DNA of 64,000 bases, from positions 806,001 through 870,000 of the forward strand of contig CP012068.1 of assembly GCA_001189495.1 (NCBI GenBank). Direction: 5' to 3'. The notes below the pieces were generated by a model. The model had not been told where the DNA came from. It saw only the letters and a list, made by a program, of their open reading frames with translations, and did no database searches. The position numbers and the translations under genes are program-made. Source of the DNA: Eubacterium sulci ATCC 35585 (GTDB lineage Bacteria > Bacillota > Clostridia > Peptostreptococcales > Anaerovoracaceae). This document shows, in pieces, positions 43,133-51,980 of the stretch. How positions within the stretch are numbered: position 1 is the first letter of the stretch; each line of letters starts with the position of its first letter.

Positions 43133-43909
43133 TTATAGACCTGCTTTCTTCTGCATCAAATCAAGCCAAATAACATAATAGGCAGGCTGAACATGTATGC
43201 CGTCACCAGCGTAAAGCGATGGATCATCTACTAAAATGTGAGCTGTATCGATATATGTAACCTTAAGCTTCTTACACATGGCTTTGATCTTATTATTAAA
43301 ATTCTTGTAATTACCTAGAACTTTATTTGCACTTATTGCAGATTCATCAGGAGTGCTGATGCCGTTAACAAAAATCTTTGTCTTAGGTGATTTTTTCTTA
43401 AATTTATTTATAAGATTAGAATATTGCTCTATGAAACTATCTGCATCTCCATTAAAGTTACCCATGTCATTCATTCCATACGAGAAGAAAGCAGCCTTAG
43501 GGTAGGTTGCAGCAGCTTTATCAAACATTGCCTCATCCTTGCTAACTGCACCACCGACAGCAGAGAAAACTTGCTCTTCGCCAAGGAAACCATAAACGGT
43601 GAGCCCTTCTGTGATAGAGTCTCCGACAATTGCACAGTTTGCAAAAATTGTTCTATAGTTCTTGCCGTCCTCTGAGCCACCGTTTTCGGCTTCTTTCATT
43701 TTCTGAAGCTCAGCTTCAACATCTACAACAGTAGAAAAGTTAAACTTAGAAACCTTTGTGATGTTTGCCTTGACCTTTTCTTTAGATATTTTTGCATTGC
43801 GATTTGTTTTTAAAAGATTAAAAACAAACATGAAGGCTAGTATTAGAACTGCGAGTAGTACGATAATAGCTCGCAAATTTAACTTATTTCTGGTTGATCT
43901 ATTGTTCAT
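43133..43909 (-). CDS. SGNH/GDSL hydrolase, membrane-anchored
   Basis: 258-residue protein with one N-terminal transmembrane helix (about 15-35) and an extracytoplasmic SGNH domain: block I CAIVGDSITEGL (Ser), block III YGMNDMGNF, and block V GDGIHVQPAYY (Asp and His). These enzymes act as esterases or acyltransferases on surface polymers. It is the first gene of the minus-strand operon, divergent from valS. The polar linker at about 40-80 keeps the catalytic domain away from the membrane. Confidence 0.88.
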   Translation of the reverse strand: MNNRSTRNKLNLRAIIVLLAVLILAFMFVFNLLKTNRNAKISKEKVKANITKVSKFNFSTVVDVEAELQKMKEAENGGSEDGKNYRTIFANCAIVGDSITEGLTVYGFLGEEQVFSAVGGAVSKDEAMFDKAAATYPKAAFFSYGMNDMGNFNGDADSFIEQYSNLINKFKKKSPKTKIFVNGISTPDESAISANKVLGNYKNFNNKIKAMCKKLKVTYIDTAHILVDDPSLYAGDGIHVQPAYYVIWLDLMQKKAGL

Positions 43910-44039
43910 TTATTACACCATTTCCATTCGATTTTTTCATTATTATACATAATATATCATATCAAAATGAGATATAAAATCAATGTTAATTTGATATAAA
44001 TTAGTTGATAAAATATTCAGTTTTTCATGAAGCTAAAAG

Positions 44040-44069
44040 TGCTTGAAAATGCTTAAATATGCTTGAAGA
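44040..44069 (+). repeat. Three 10-bp direct repeats before valS
   Basis: TGCTTGAAAA, TGCTTAAATA and TGCTTGAAGA are exactly consecutive, one helical turn apart. The third overlaps the -35 box at 44063. Confidence 0.7.
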
Positions 44070-44091
44070 AATGAGCTTTTTGCTGTATTAT
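44063..44091 (+). promoter_or_regulatory. Putative promoter of the valS operon
   Basis: TTGAAG (44063-44068), 17-bp spacer, TATTAT (44086-44091). No T-box antiterminator features are seen between here and valS. The remaining 43910-44039 region is AT-rich without a clear element for the divergent minus-strand operon. Confidence 0.5.
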
Positions 44092-44149
44092 TATATATGT
44101 ATTTTTGTAGCTATTTTAATCTTTATTTTACGAAAGGATTTCTAAATAT

Positions 44150-46840
44150 ATGGAACATAATTTATCGAAAACTTACGACCCAAAATCGTTTGAAAAGCGC
44201 ATCTACGATATGTGGGAAAATAGTGGTGCATTTAAACCAAGTGAGGACAAGAGCAAGGAGTCGTTCACTATAGTTATGCCACCACCAAATATTACTGGAC
44301 AGCTACATATGGGGCATGCACTTGATCATACGCTTCAGGATGTTTTGATTAGATATAAGCGAATGCAGGGGTTTAATACTCTTTGGCTTCCTGGTTCTGA
44401 CCACGCTAGCATTGCTACTGAGGTTAAAGTTGTGAACAAGATTCGCGAGGAAGAACACAAGGAGAAGGAAGAACTAGGCAGAGAAGAGTTCCTAAAGCGC
44501 GCATGGGCATGGAAGGAAGAGTACGGTGGACGCATTACTCAGCAATGTCGTAGGCTAGGTGATTCATGTGACTGGTCAAGAGAACGCTTTACAATGGATG
44601 ATGGATGTAATAAGGCTGTTAAACACTTCTTCGTTGAGCTATATAACAAAGGGATGATCTATCGTGGACATAGACTCATCAACTGGTGTCCTCAGTGCGG
44701 AACATCGCTTTCCGACGCAGAAGTTGAGCATGTTGATAGAGACGGCAAGTATTGGTATTTCCGTTACCCTGCAGCAAATGAGGGCGGAATGGATATTACA
44801 GTAGCTACATCAAGACCAGAGACAATGTTTGGCGATGTTGCAATTGCAGTAAACCCAGAAGACGAAAGATACAAGGATGTTATAGGACAGAAGGTTCTAT
44901 TACCGCTTGTAAACAGAGAAATTCCTATCATCGCAGATCCATATCCAGATCCAGAAAAAGGAACTGGTGCAGTTAAGATTACACCAGCTCATGACCCTAA
45001 TGACTTTGAGGTTGGAGAGCGTGCTAATCTAGAAATCATTGAATGTATGGACAGTAAGGCTTGCATGACTGAGACTGCAGGCAAGTATGCTGGCATGGAT
45101 AGATATGAGTGCAGAAAGCAGTGGGTTAAGGATCTAGATGAGGCAGGCTTCCTTGTTAAGACTGAAGATATAAAGATTCCGGTAGGAGAATGCTACAGAT
45201 GTCATACGCCTATAGAGCCTATGCTATCAGATCAGTGGTTCGTCAAGATGGATGAACTAGCAAAACCAGCCATCGATATTCTAAAGAGCGGTGAGCTAAA
45301 CCTAGTACCAGATAGATTCGATAAGATTTATATGCACTGGCTAGAGGGAATCAGAGACTGGTGTATATCAAGACAGCTATGGTGGGGTCATAGAATACCT
45401 GCATGGTACTGTCAGGAATGCGGAGAAATTGTAGTTAGCGAAGATGATGTTTGCAGCTGCCCTAAGTGCGGAAGCAATAATCTAGTACAGGATGAGGATG
45501 TACTTGATACATGGTTCTCATCTGCGCTTTGGCCTTTCTCAACACTTGGATGGCCTGATGAAACAGAGGATATAAAGACCTTCTATCCAACAAGCGTTCT
45601 TGTAACGGGATACGACATAATATTCTTCTGGGTTATCAGAATGGTGTTCTCAGCATGCGAAGCTATGGGAAATAGTCCATTCAAGTATGTTTACATCCAT
45701 GGACTTGTTAGAGATGCTGAAGGCCGCAAGATGAGTAAGTCACTAGGTAACGGAATCGATCCGCTAGAGAAGATTGATGAGTATGGTGCAGATGCCCTAA
45801 GATTCATGCTTTCAACCGGTATAACACCAGGTAATGATATGAGATTTAAGGACGACAAGATCGAGGCAGCAAGAAACTTTGCTAATAAGCTTTGGAACGC
45901 ATCTCGCTTTGTTATCATGAATATTAAAGATGATGAAGGTAATTTCCTGCCTATGGCTGATCTAGAAAAAGTTGAGCTAAAGGATGAAGACAAGTGGATA
46001 CTAGATAAGCTCGTAGAAGCTACTGCTTATGTGAACAATGCTTTTGATAGATTTGATCTTGCGCTAGCTGGCCAGAGAGTATATGACCTAATTTGGAGTG
46101 AATACTGTGACTGGTATATAGAGCTTGTTAAGAGAAGGCTATGGGCTGATGACGAAGCTGACAAGATGCTTGTAAGAGCAGTACTGGTTAAGGCAATGAA
46201 GGACATGCTCAAGCTTCTTCATCCATTTATGCCATTTATTACAGAGGAAATTTGGGGATATTTGCCACATACAGATGGAGAATGTGACTCTGAAGGAAAA
46301 TCAATGCTAATTAGTGCCCCTTGGCCTAGTGAAGATGAGCCTAAGTACGAAGAAGCAACTACAAGAGTAGAGCTTGCAATGGAAGCTATTAAGGCAATCA
46401 GAAATGTAAGAGCCGAGGTAGAGGCAGCCCCTAGTCGTAAGCTTACAGCTGTTATGGTTGCTGAAGGTGAAGCACTTGAGAACATAAAGTCTTGCGAAAG
46501 ATACATCAAAGAGCTTGCCAACATAACTGAGATTGCATTTGTTTCAAACAAGGCTGAAGCACCAAGTGATGCAATGAGTGCAATTATTACAGGTGTAGAG
46601 ATTCTGATACCTATGGCTGACTTGATTGACTATAACGTTGAGGCTGAGAGACTTAAGAAAGAAGTAAAGAGGCTAGAGGGCGAGGTTAAGAGAGCTTCAT
46701 CAAAGCTATCAAACGAAGGCTTTGTGGCTAAGGCGCCAGCAGCACTAATAGATGCTGAGAAGGCAAAGCTAGCTGATTATGAGCAGCAGCTTGCAAAGGT
46801 TAAGTCAAATCTAGAGATAGTTATGAGCAAATTAAAGTAA
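44150..46840 (+). CDS. valS: Valyl-tRNA synthetase
   Basis: 896-residue class I synthetase. HIGH-type motif PNITGQLHMGHAL near residue 48, KMSKS (GRKMSKSLGNGIDP) near 530, the CP1 editing domain (about 185-330, TSRPETMFGDVA), a zinc-binding CQECGEIV...CSCPKCGS insertion, the anticodon-binding domain and a C-terminal coiled coil (about 830-896) are visible. It leads a long run of co-directional genes with gaps of at most about 30 bases. It lacks the usual T-box leader. Confidence 0.98.
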   Translation: MEHNLSKTYDPKSFEKRIYDMWENSGAFKPSEDKSKESFTIVMPPPNITGQLHMGHALDHTLQDVLIRYKRMQGFNTLWLPGSDHASIATEVKVVNKIREEEHKEKEELGREEFLKRAWAWKEEYGGRITQQCRRLGDSCDWSRERFTMDDGCNKAVKHFFVELYNKGMIYRGHRLINWCPQCGTSLSDAEVEHVDRDGKYWYFRYPAANEGGMDITVATSRPETMFGDVAIAVNPEDERYKDVIGQKVLLPLVNREIPIIADPYPDPEKGTGAVKITPAHDPNDFEVGERANLEIIECMDSKACMTETAGKYAGMDRYECRKQWVKDLDEAGFLVKTEDIKIPVGECYRCHTPIEPMLSDQWFVKMDELAKPAIDILKSGELNLVPDRFDKIYMHWLEGIRDWCISRQLWWGHRIPAWYCQECGEIVVSEDDVCSCPKCGSNNLVQDEDVLDTWFSSALWPFSTLGWPDETEDIKTFYPTSVLVTGYDIIFFWVIRMVFSACEAMGNSPFKYVYIHGLVRDAEGRKMSKSLGNGIDPLEKIDEYGADALRFMLSTGITPGNDMRFKDDKIEAARNFANKLWNASRFVIMNIKDDEGNFLPMADLEKVELKDEDKWILDKLVEATAYVNNAFDRFDLALAGQRVYDLIWSEYCDWYIELVKRRLWADDEADKMLVRAVLVKAMKDMLKLLHPFMPFITEEIWGYLPHTDGECDSEGKSMLISAPWPSEDEPKYEEATTRVELAMEAIKAIRNVRAEVEAAPSRKLTAVMVAEGEALENIKSCERYIKELANITEIAFVSNKAEAPSDAMSAIITGVEILIPMADLIDYNVEAERLKKEVKRLEGEVKRASSKLSNEGFVAKAPAALIDAEKAKLADYEQQLAKVKSNLEIVMSKLK

Positions 46841-46869
46841 TTATAAATTACAGTGAGGGGGTGCTTTAA

Positions 46870-47790
46870 GTGCCAATTAAGAATAAAGTAATTCTGTTTT
46901 ACAATCATCGCTCCGGTAATGGAATGTTCAAGAATAATCTTGATAAGATAATCGCAAGGTACCAGGCTGACGGCAAGCTAGTTATTCCTATTAGAGCAGC
47001 TGACAACAGCCTTACAAATTTCTTTGAGAGTATGAACAAGGAGACTTACCTAGAAGAGTATTGTCAGGTTCTTGTAGCTGGCGGAGATGGAACTATAAAC
47101 ATTTGCGTCAATGCGATGATAAATAACGAAATTGACCTTCCGCTAGGAATCCTTCCGGCTGGTACAGCAAATGACTTTGCTTACTACTTTGAGATACCTA
47201 GCAATATAGATAAGATGCTAGACATTACACTTGGTGGCAAGTCAACATATGCGGATGTTGGTGTAGTAAACGGAAGATACTTCATCAATGTAGCTGCTAT
47301 GGGACAGGTTGTTGATGTAAGCCAAAAGACAGATCCAGTTCTAAAAAACTCAATAGGTGTATTAGCTTACTACCTAAAGGGAATCTCAGAACTTACAGAT
47401 CTAAAGCCGATTAAGGTTAAGCTCACAACCGATAATAAGGTTTATGATGAGAAGATGTACTTCATGGTTGTAATGAACGGAAAATCTGCAGGTGGATTTA
47501 AAATGATTTCGCCTACTTCCGAAATCAATGACGGACTTCTTGATGTAATTCTCTTTAGACCTATGAATGTTTTCGAAATGCCAAAGGTATTTATGAAGAT
47601 TCTGCAGGGCAAGCATAGCCTTAGCAGAAAGGTTCTACACTTTAAGACATCGTACCTAAAGATAGAATCAGACATTGACATACCTACGGATATAGATGGA
47701 GAGCATGGTCAAAAGCTTCCACTCACATTTAGCATTCTTCATAAGAAGCTGAGAATAATGACAGCTGAAGAGGATATGGGTAATAAGTAG
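46870..47790 (+). CDS. Diacylglycerol/lipid kinase family protein (DgkB/YegS-like)
   Basis: 306-residue lipid kinase. NHRSGNGMF near the N-terminus, VAGGDGTINICVNAM (Gly-rich nucleotide site) and GILPAGTANDFAYYF define the DAGK catalytic domain, and the C-terminal beta-sandwich carries the DGLLDVILFRPM segment. Such enzymes phosphorylate diacylglycerol, returning it to phospholipid synthesis; this fits plsX, plsY and gpsA in the same run. The start is GTG 46870 after GAGGGGG. Confidence 0.92.
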   Translation: MPIKNKVILFYNHRSGNGMFKNNLDKIIARYQADGKLVIPIRAADNSLTNFFESMNKETYLEEYCQVLVAGGDGTINICVNAMINNEIDLPLGILPAGTANDFAYYFEIPSNIDKMLDITLGGKSTYADVGVVNGRYFINVAAMGQVVDVSQKTDPVLKNSIGVLAYYLKGISELTDLKPIKVKLTTDNKVYDEKMYFMVVMNGKSAGGFKMISPTSEINDGLLDVILFRPMNVFEMPKVFMKILQGKHSLSRKVLHFKTSYLKIESDIDIPTDIDGEHGQKLPLTFSILHKKLRIMTAEEDMGNK

Positions 47791-47791
47791 A

Positions 47792-48598
47792 ATGGATAAT
47801 TCAATCAAAGAAAAAGTTGATGTACAGCCTGCACAAGATATAGATTACGACAAGCTCTTGCAAGCAATTCTTGAGATAGGTGAACAGATGCTTATTGCTG
47901 GTGCAGAGGTAAGCAGAGTAGAAGACAGCATTATAAGACTGTGCCAAAGCTACGATTGCTACAAGGTCAATGTATTTATAATTACCTCTAACATGCAGGT
48001 GACTATGATTACTCCGCAAGGGAAAATCTGTACTCAGATAAGACGAGTTTATGATTACGGAGTTAACTTTGATAGACTTGACTATCTAAATGATTTGTCT
48101 AGAAAGATTTGCAGGGAGAAATATCCAGTAGATCAAATTTACGTAGAGCTTGAGAAAGTCATGAGTAGACCTTCAGGAGGCCTTGGAAGAAATATATTTG
48201 CTAGTATTTTAGTTAGTGCTGGCTTTGCTGTATTTTTCAGTGGTAGTTTTAGAGATGTGATTTCCTCGGCAATAATAGGAGTTATAATTTCTCTCCTAAA
48301 TAATATCGTGTTTAAGAAGGAAAAGAACCTCTTTGTCAGCAGCTTTGCAGTATCTTTTATATCAGGAGTATCGGCATTTGCACTTGTACTTACGCGAATA
48401 GGCTCCAATGTGAATATCATAATGATTGCAGGCATAATGATTTTGATTCCAGGAATTGCTATGACTAATTCAATTAGGGATATGCTAACTGGCGATATTG
48501 CTACTGGTACACTGAGACTTCTTAACTCAGTGATGATAGCTATTTCTATAGCTTCAGGCTTTGCACTTTCGATTATCTTGGGAGGCAGATTTTTATGA
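47792..48598 (+). CDS. ThrE-family threonine/serine exporter, large subunit
   Basis: 268-residue member of the ThrE (DUF1212) family. The N-terminal cytoplasmic part (about 20-140, with GAEVSRVEDSIIRLC and TSNMQVTMITPQG) is typical and is followed by about five transmembrane helices. In other bacteria ThrE exports threonine and serine. It overlaps the small ThrE2 subunit by 4 bases and precedes glyA, which links serine and glycine, so a common amino acid context is plausible. Confidence 0.9.
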   Translation: MDNSIKEKVDVQPAQDIDYDKLLQAILEIGEQMLIAGAEVSRVEDSIIRLCQSYDCYKVNVFIITSNMQVTMITPQGKICTQIRRVYDYGVNFDRLDYLNDLSRKICREKYPVDQIYVELEKVMSRPSGGLGRNIFASILVSAGFAVFFSGSFRDVISSAIIGVIISLLNNIVFKKEKNLFVSSFAVSFISGVSAFALVLTRIGSNVNIIMIAGIMILIPGIAMTNSIRDMLTGDIATGTLRLLNSVMIAISIASGFALSIILGGRFL

Positions 48599-49041
48599 TT
48601 ATACAACTTCTAGCTGCCTTAGTCGGTTCTGTCGGATTCGCAATGCTTCTTAACATGAGAGGAAAGCAGGTAGCATATGCAGGAATAGGCGGAATAATAA
48701 GCTGGGGAATCTACCTTTTAGGATATCAGTTTACCGAAAGCTATTTCATAGCAAACTTTGTTGCAGCAGTTTTTGTTGCACTTTATGCAGAGATAATGGC
48801 TAGAGTTAATAGAGCGCCAGCTACGATATTTTTGACTGCGGCTGCCATACCTTTGATACCAGGCAGAAACCTATATCTAAGCATGTACGGCATAGTTACA
48901 GAGGACTATGTAAATGCTAGGATAAATGGAATGACAGCAGTCGCAATAGCTTTAGCAATAGGGCTTGGCATAGTGTTCATAACAGTTATTTTTAAGTTTA
49001 TAAATCGCTATAATAGCAGGAGGAACAAAAGAAATGTTTGA
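48595..49041 (+). CDS. ThrE2 (DUF3815) exporter subunit
   Basis: 148-residue protein with about four to five hydrophobic segments, matching the ThrE_2 (DUF3815) half found fused to or beside ThrE. Conserved APATIFLTAAAIPLIPG lies in the middle. It overlaps both neighbours (4 and 8 bases). It should form the complete transporter with the preceding gene. Confidence 0.9.
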   Translation: MIIQLLAALVGSVGFAMLLNMRGKQVAYAGIGGIISWGIYLLGYQFTESYFIANFVAAVFVALYAEIMARVNRAPATIFLTAAAIPLIPGRNLYLSMYGIVTEDYVNARINGMTAVAIALAIGLGIVFITVIFKFINRYNSRRNKRNV

Positions 49042-50275
49042 TAAATTTGGAAACGATAGCAATAGATATAACATAGACAACTTTGAGTTCATAGCTAAAA
49101 CATCGCCTAAGGTGGCTGAGTTAATCAAAGGAGAGTATGAGCGCCAAAGAGATAACATTGAGCTCATCGCATCAGAAAACTACTGTTCTGAAGCAGTTCT
49201 AGCAGCTTGTGGAAGCTGCCTATCTTGGAAGTATGCTGAGGGATATCCATACGAGAGAACAAGCGGAAACAAAGGTAGATACTACGGTGGAACAAAGTTC
49301 GTAGATGAACTAGAGGAATACTGCTGTGACAAGTGGCGTGAAGTATTCAATACAGACTATCACGTTAACGTACAGCCACATAGCGGATCTCAGGCAAATT
49401 TCTCATCATATAAGGTACTCGTTTCACCAGGAGACACAGTACTTGCTATGTCACTTGACAATGGCGGACACCTAACTCACGGTGCATCTGTAAACTTCAG
49501 TGGTAAGCTTTACAATGTCGTTTTCTACGATGTTGATGAAAACGGAATCATCGATATGGATGACGTACGCAAGAAGGCTGAAGAGTTTAAGCCTAAGATG
49601 ATTCTCGCAGGTGCATCTGCGTATGCAAGAAGGATTGATTTTAAGGCTTTTGCAGATATAGCAAAGTCTGTAGGTGCATATTTCATGGTAGATATGGCTC
49701 ACATTGCAGGACTTGTAGCAGCAGGCGAGCATGACACTCCGTTTGGACATGCTGATATTGTAACTACAACAACTCATAAGACGCTAAGAGGACCACGTGG
49801 AGGACTTATCTTCTGTAAACCTGAGTTTGCCAAGAAGGTTGATAGCGCTGTATTCCCATATGCTCAGGGCGGACCACTAGAGCATATAATTGCAGCTAAG
49901 GCAGTTTGTGCTGAGGAAGCTTTGACACCAGAGTTTAAGGAATACCAGCACCAGGTTGTTCTAAACTGTGCAGCTTTTGCTGATGAGTTCATCAAGCTTG
50001 GATACAAGGTGGTTACAGGCGGCACAGAAAATCATGTATTCCTCATAGATCTTTCGGATATGCCATTTAGCGGAAAGGATCTTCAGGATAGACTAGACGA
50101 AAATCATATTACCCTAAACAAGAACTGCGTGCCAGGGGATAAGCGACCACCACAGGAAGCTAGTGGTGTGCGTGTAGGTACTGCACCTATGACATCTCGC
50201 GGATATAAGGAAGAGGACTTCCGTGAGGTTGCACGTAAGATAGATAAAATAGTTAAAGAAATGATTCAGGAGTAA
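49034..50275 (+). CDS. glyA: Serine hydroxymethyltransferase
   Basis: 413-residue PLP enzyme interconverting serine and glycine and loading one-carbon units on tetrahydrofolate. Motifs: ELIASENYCSEAVLAA, YPYERTSGNKGRYYGG, QPHSGSQANF, VDMAHIAGLVAAG, and the PLP lysine region VTTTTHKTLRGPRGG. AGGAGG precedes ATG 49034, which overlaps the thrE2 gene. Confidence 0.97.
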   Translation: MFDKFGNDSNRYNIDNFEFIAKTSPKVAELIKGEYERQRDNIELIASENYCSEAVLAACGSCLSWKYAEGYPYERTSGNKGRYYGGTKFVDELEEYCCDKWREVFNTDYHVNVQPHSGSQANFSSYKVLVSPGDTVLAMSLDNGGHLTHGASVNFSGKLYNVVFYDVDENGIIDMDDVRKKAEEFKPKMILAGASAYARRIDFKAFADIAKSVGAYFMVDMAHIAGLVAAGEHDTPFGHADIVTTTTHKTLRGPRGGLIFCKPEFAKKVDSAVFPYAQGGPLEHIIAAKAVCAEEALTPEFKEYQHQVVLNCAAFADEFIKLGYKVVTGGTENHVFLIDLSDMPFSGKDLQDRLDENHITLNKNCVPGDKRPPQEASGVRVGTAPMTSRGYKEEDFREVARKIDKIVKEMIQE

Positions 50276-50279
50276 CAAC

Positions 50280-51293
50280 ATGAGAATTGTTTTAGATGGA
50301 ATGGGTGGAGATAACGCACCTCAGGTAGTAGTTGAGGGGGCTGTTGCAGCCACTAAAGAAATGCCACATGAGATAATCATTGTGGGTCAGGAAGAGGCAA
50401 TTAACGAATGCCTTAAGAACACAGGTTATACAGGTGATAAGATAAGCGTGGTAAACGCAACTGAAGTTATCACTAATGAAGAAGCACCTGTAAGAGCTGT
50501 TAGATCAAAGAAAGACTCTTCTATGGTTAAGGGCATAAACATGGTTAAAGCTGGTGAAGGAGATGTATTTATCTCAGCAGGAAGCACTGGAGCTCTCCTC
50601 GCAGGAGGACTTTTCATTCTAGGAAGAATCCAAGGAATAGATAGACCATCTCTTGCTACTGTTTATCCGGTCATAGGAAGCGAACCTTCACTTTTGACAG
50701 ATGCAGGAGCAAACGCAGAGTGCAAACCTAATAATCTTCTAGAGTTCGGTATCATGGGCTCAGTGTATATGGAAAAGGTTATGGGTAGAGAAAACCCAAC
50801 TGTTGGTCTTGTAAATAACGGAAGCGAAGAGAAGAAGGGAACGACTCTAACAAAGGCAGCTTACGAGATGCTAAAGAAGAGCCACCTAAACTTTATAGGC
50901 AATGTAGAGGCTAGAGAACTTCCAAACGGTGCCTGCGATGTAATAGTTGCAGATGGATTCACAGGTAACGCTATTCTTAAGCTTACAGAAGGTATGGGAC
51001 TTATGTTCCTCAGAGAGCTTAAGAAGAGATTTTTCGCTGATACAAAGAGCAAGCTTGGTGCACTTTTGTTAAAGAGACAGCTCATGGGAATAAAGACTGA
51101 AATGAATTATTCCGAATATGGCGGCGCGCCAATTCTTGGAGTTAAGGGCGCACTACTTAAGATGCATGGAAGCTCAGATGCACTTGCTGTTAAGCAGACG
51201 ATTATGAAAGCTATTCCTTATGTAGAAGGTAAGGTTGTAGAAATTATAGAAAGTTCAGTGCTAGAAATCGAAGACATTGTAACGGCAGAATAG
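50280..51293 (+). CDS. plsX: Phosphate acyltransferase PlsX
   Basis: 337-residue enzyme making acyl-phosphate from acyl-ACP for phosphatidic acid synthesis. The N-terminal LDGMGGDNAPQVVVEGA and the central SAGSTGALLAGGLFILGRI and DGFTGNAILKL are diagnostic. PlsY, the acyl-phosphate:glycerol-3-phosphate acyltransferase that uses its product, and GpsA, which makes glycerol 3-phosphate, lie in the same operon. acpP, often between plsX and rnc, is absent: only 9 bases separate plsX from rnc. Confidence 0.97.
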   Translation: MRIVLDGMGGDNAPQVVVEGAVAATKEMPHEIIIVGQEEAINECLKNTGYTGDKISVVNATEVITNEEAPVRAVRSKKDSSMVKGINMVKAGEGDVFISAGSTGALLAGGLFILGRIQGIDRPSLATVYPVIGSEPSLLTDAGANAECKPNNLLEFGIMGSVYMEKVMGRENPTVGLVNNGSEEKKGTTLTKAAYEMLKKSHLNFIGNVEARELPNGACDVIVADGFTGNAILKLTEGMGLMFLRELKKRFFADTKSKLGALLLKRQLMGIKTEMNYSEYGGAPILGVKGALLKMHGSSDALAVKQTIMKAIPYVEGKVVEIIESSVLEIEDIVTAE

Positions 51294-51302
51294 GAGATTC
51301 AC

Positions 51303-51980
51303 TTGATAGGGGATATAGAGGCGAAAATTTCATACGAATTTAAAGACAAGAATCTTCTAGCCACAGCACTTACGCACAGCTCATACGCAGGACAATTTAA
51401 CAAGCAAAGTAACGAGAGACTCGAATTTATTGGGGACGGGTTTCTCGATGCTGTAATTGGATTTGATCTTTTCACAAGACTAGCGGATAATAGCGAAGGC
51501 ACTTTGTCAAAGAGAAGAGCGCAGATTGTCTGCTCAGATAGCCTTGCAGAAATTGGTCTAAAACTAGGCATTGACAAGGAAATTTTGCTTGGAAACGGCG
51601 AGGAGCTAAACAGGGGAAGAGGCAATAAGCATATAATTGCTGATGCAGTAGAAGCGATAATAGGTGCTGTTTATATAGATGGTGGCTTTGAAGAGGCAAA
51701 GAAGCTAATTTTAGCTTTATTTAAGGATACTATTGATAAGGCGGTTTCAGGGCAGCTTAACTTTGATTATAAGACAAGGCTGCAGGAAGTAGTTCAGAAG
51801 AAATATGGTAGCGTGCCGATAAGATACATCGTTGTTTCAGAAAGAGGTCCTGAGCATTGCAAGGAGTTTTGCGTTCAGGTGGAAATCAACGATCTTATAT
51901 ACGGTATAGGTACGGGTAATACAAAAAAAGAAGCAGAAAAGGCGGCTGCAAAGTATGCCCTTCAGAAAGGCGAGATTTAA
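51303..51980 (+). CDS. rnc: Ribonuclease III
   Basis: 225-residue double-stranded RNA endonuclease. Catalytic domain: LTHSSYAG, SNERLEFIGDGFLDAVIG (Glu, Asp), and IIADAVEAIIGAVYIDGG (Asp, Glu). The C-terminal dsRNA-binding domain (about 155-225) ends KKEAEKAAAKYALQ. It starts with TTG at 51303, 5 bases after AGGAGA, and its last base is shared with the smc start codon. Confidence 0.95.
   Translation: MIGDIEAKISYEFKDKNLLATALTHSSYAGQFNKQSNERLEFIGDGFLDAVIGFDLFTRLADNSEGTLSKRRAQIVCSDSLAEIGLKLGIDKEILLGNGEELNRGRGNKHIIADAVEAIIGAVYIDGGFEEAKKLILALFKDTIDKAVSGQLNFDYKTRLQEVVQKKYGSVPIRYIVVSERGPEHCKEFCVQVEINDLIYGIGTGNTKKEAEKAAAKYALQKGEI

Noticed and set aside
43910..44149. T-box riboswitch before valS
   Set aside because: No T-box (AGGGTGG-like) sequence, specifier stem or terminator/antiterminator pair was found.
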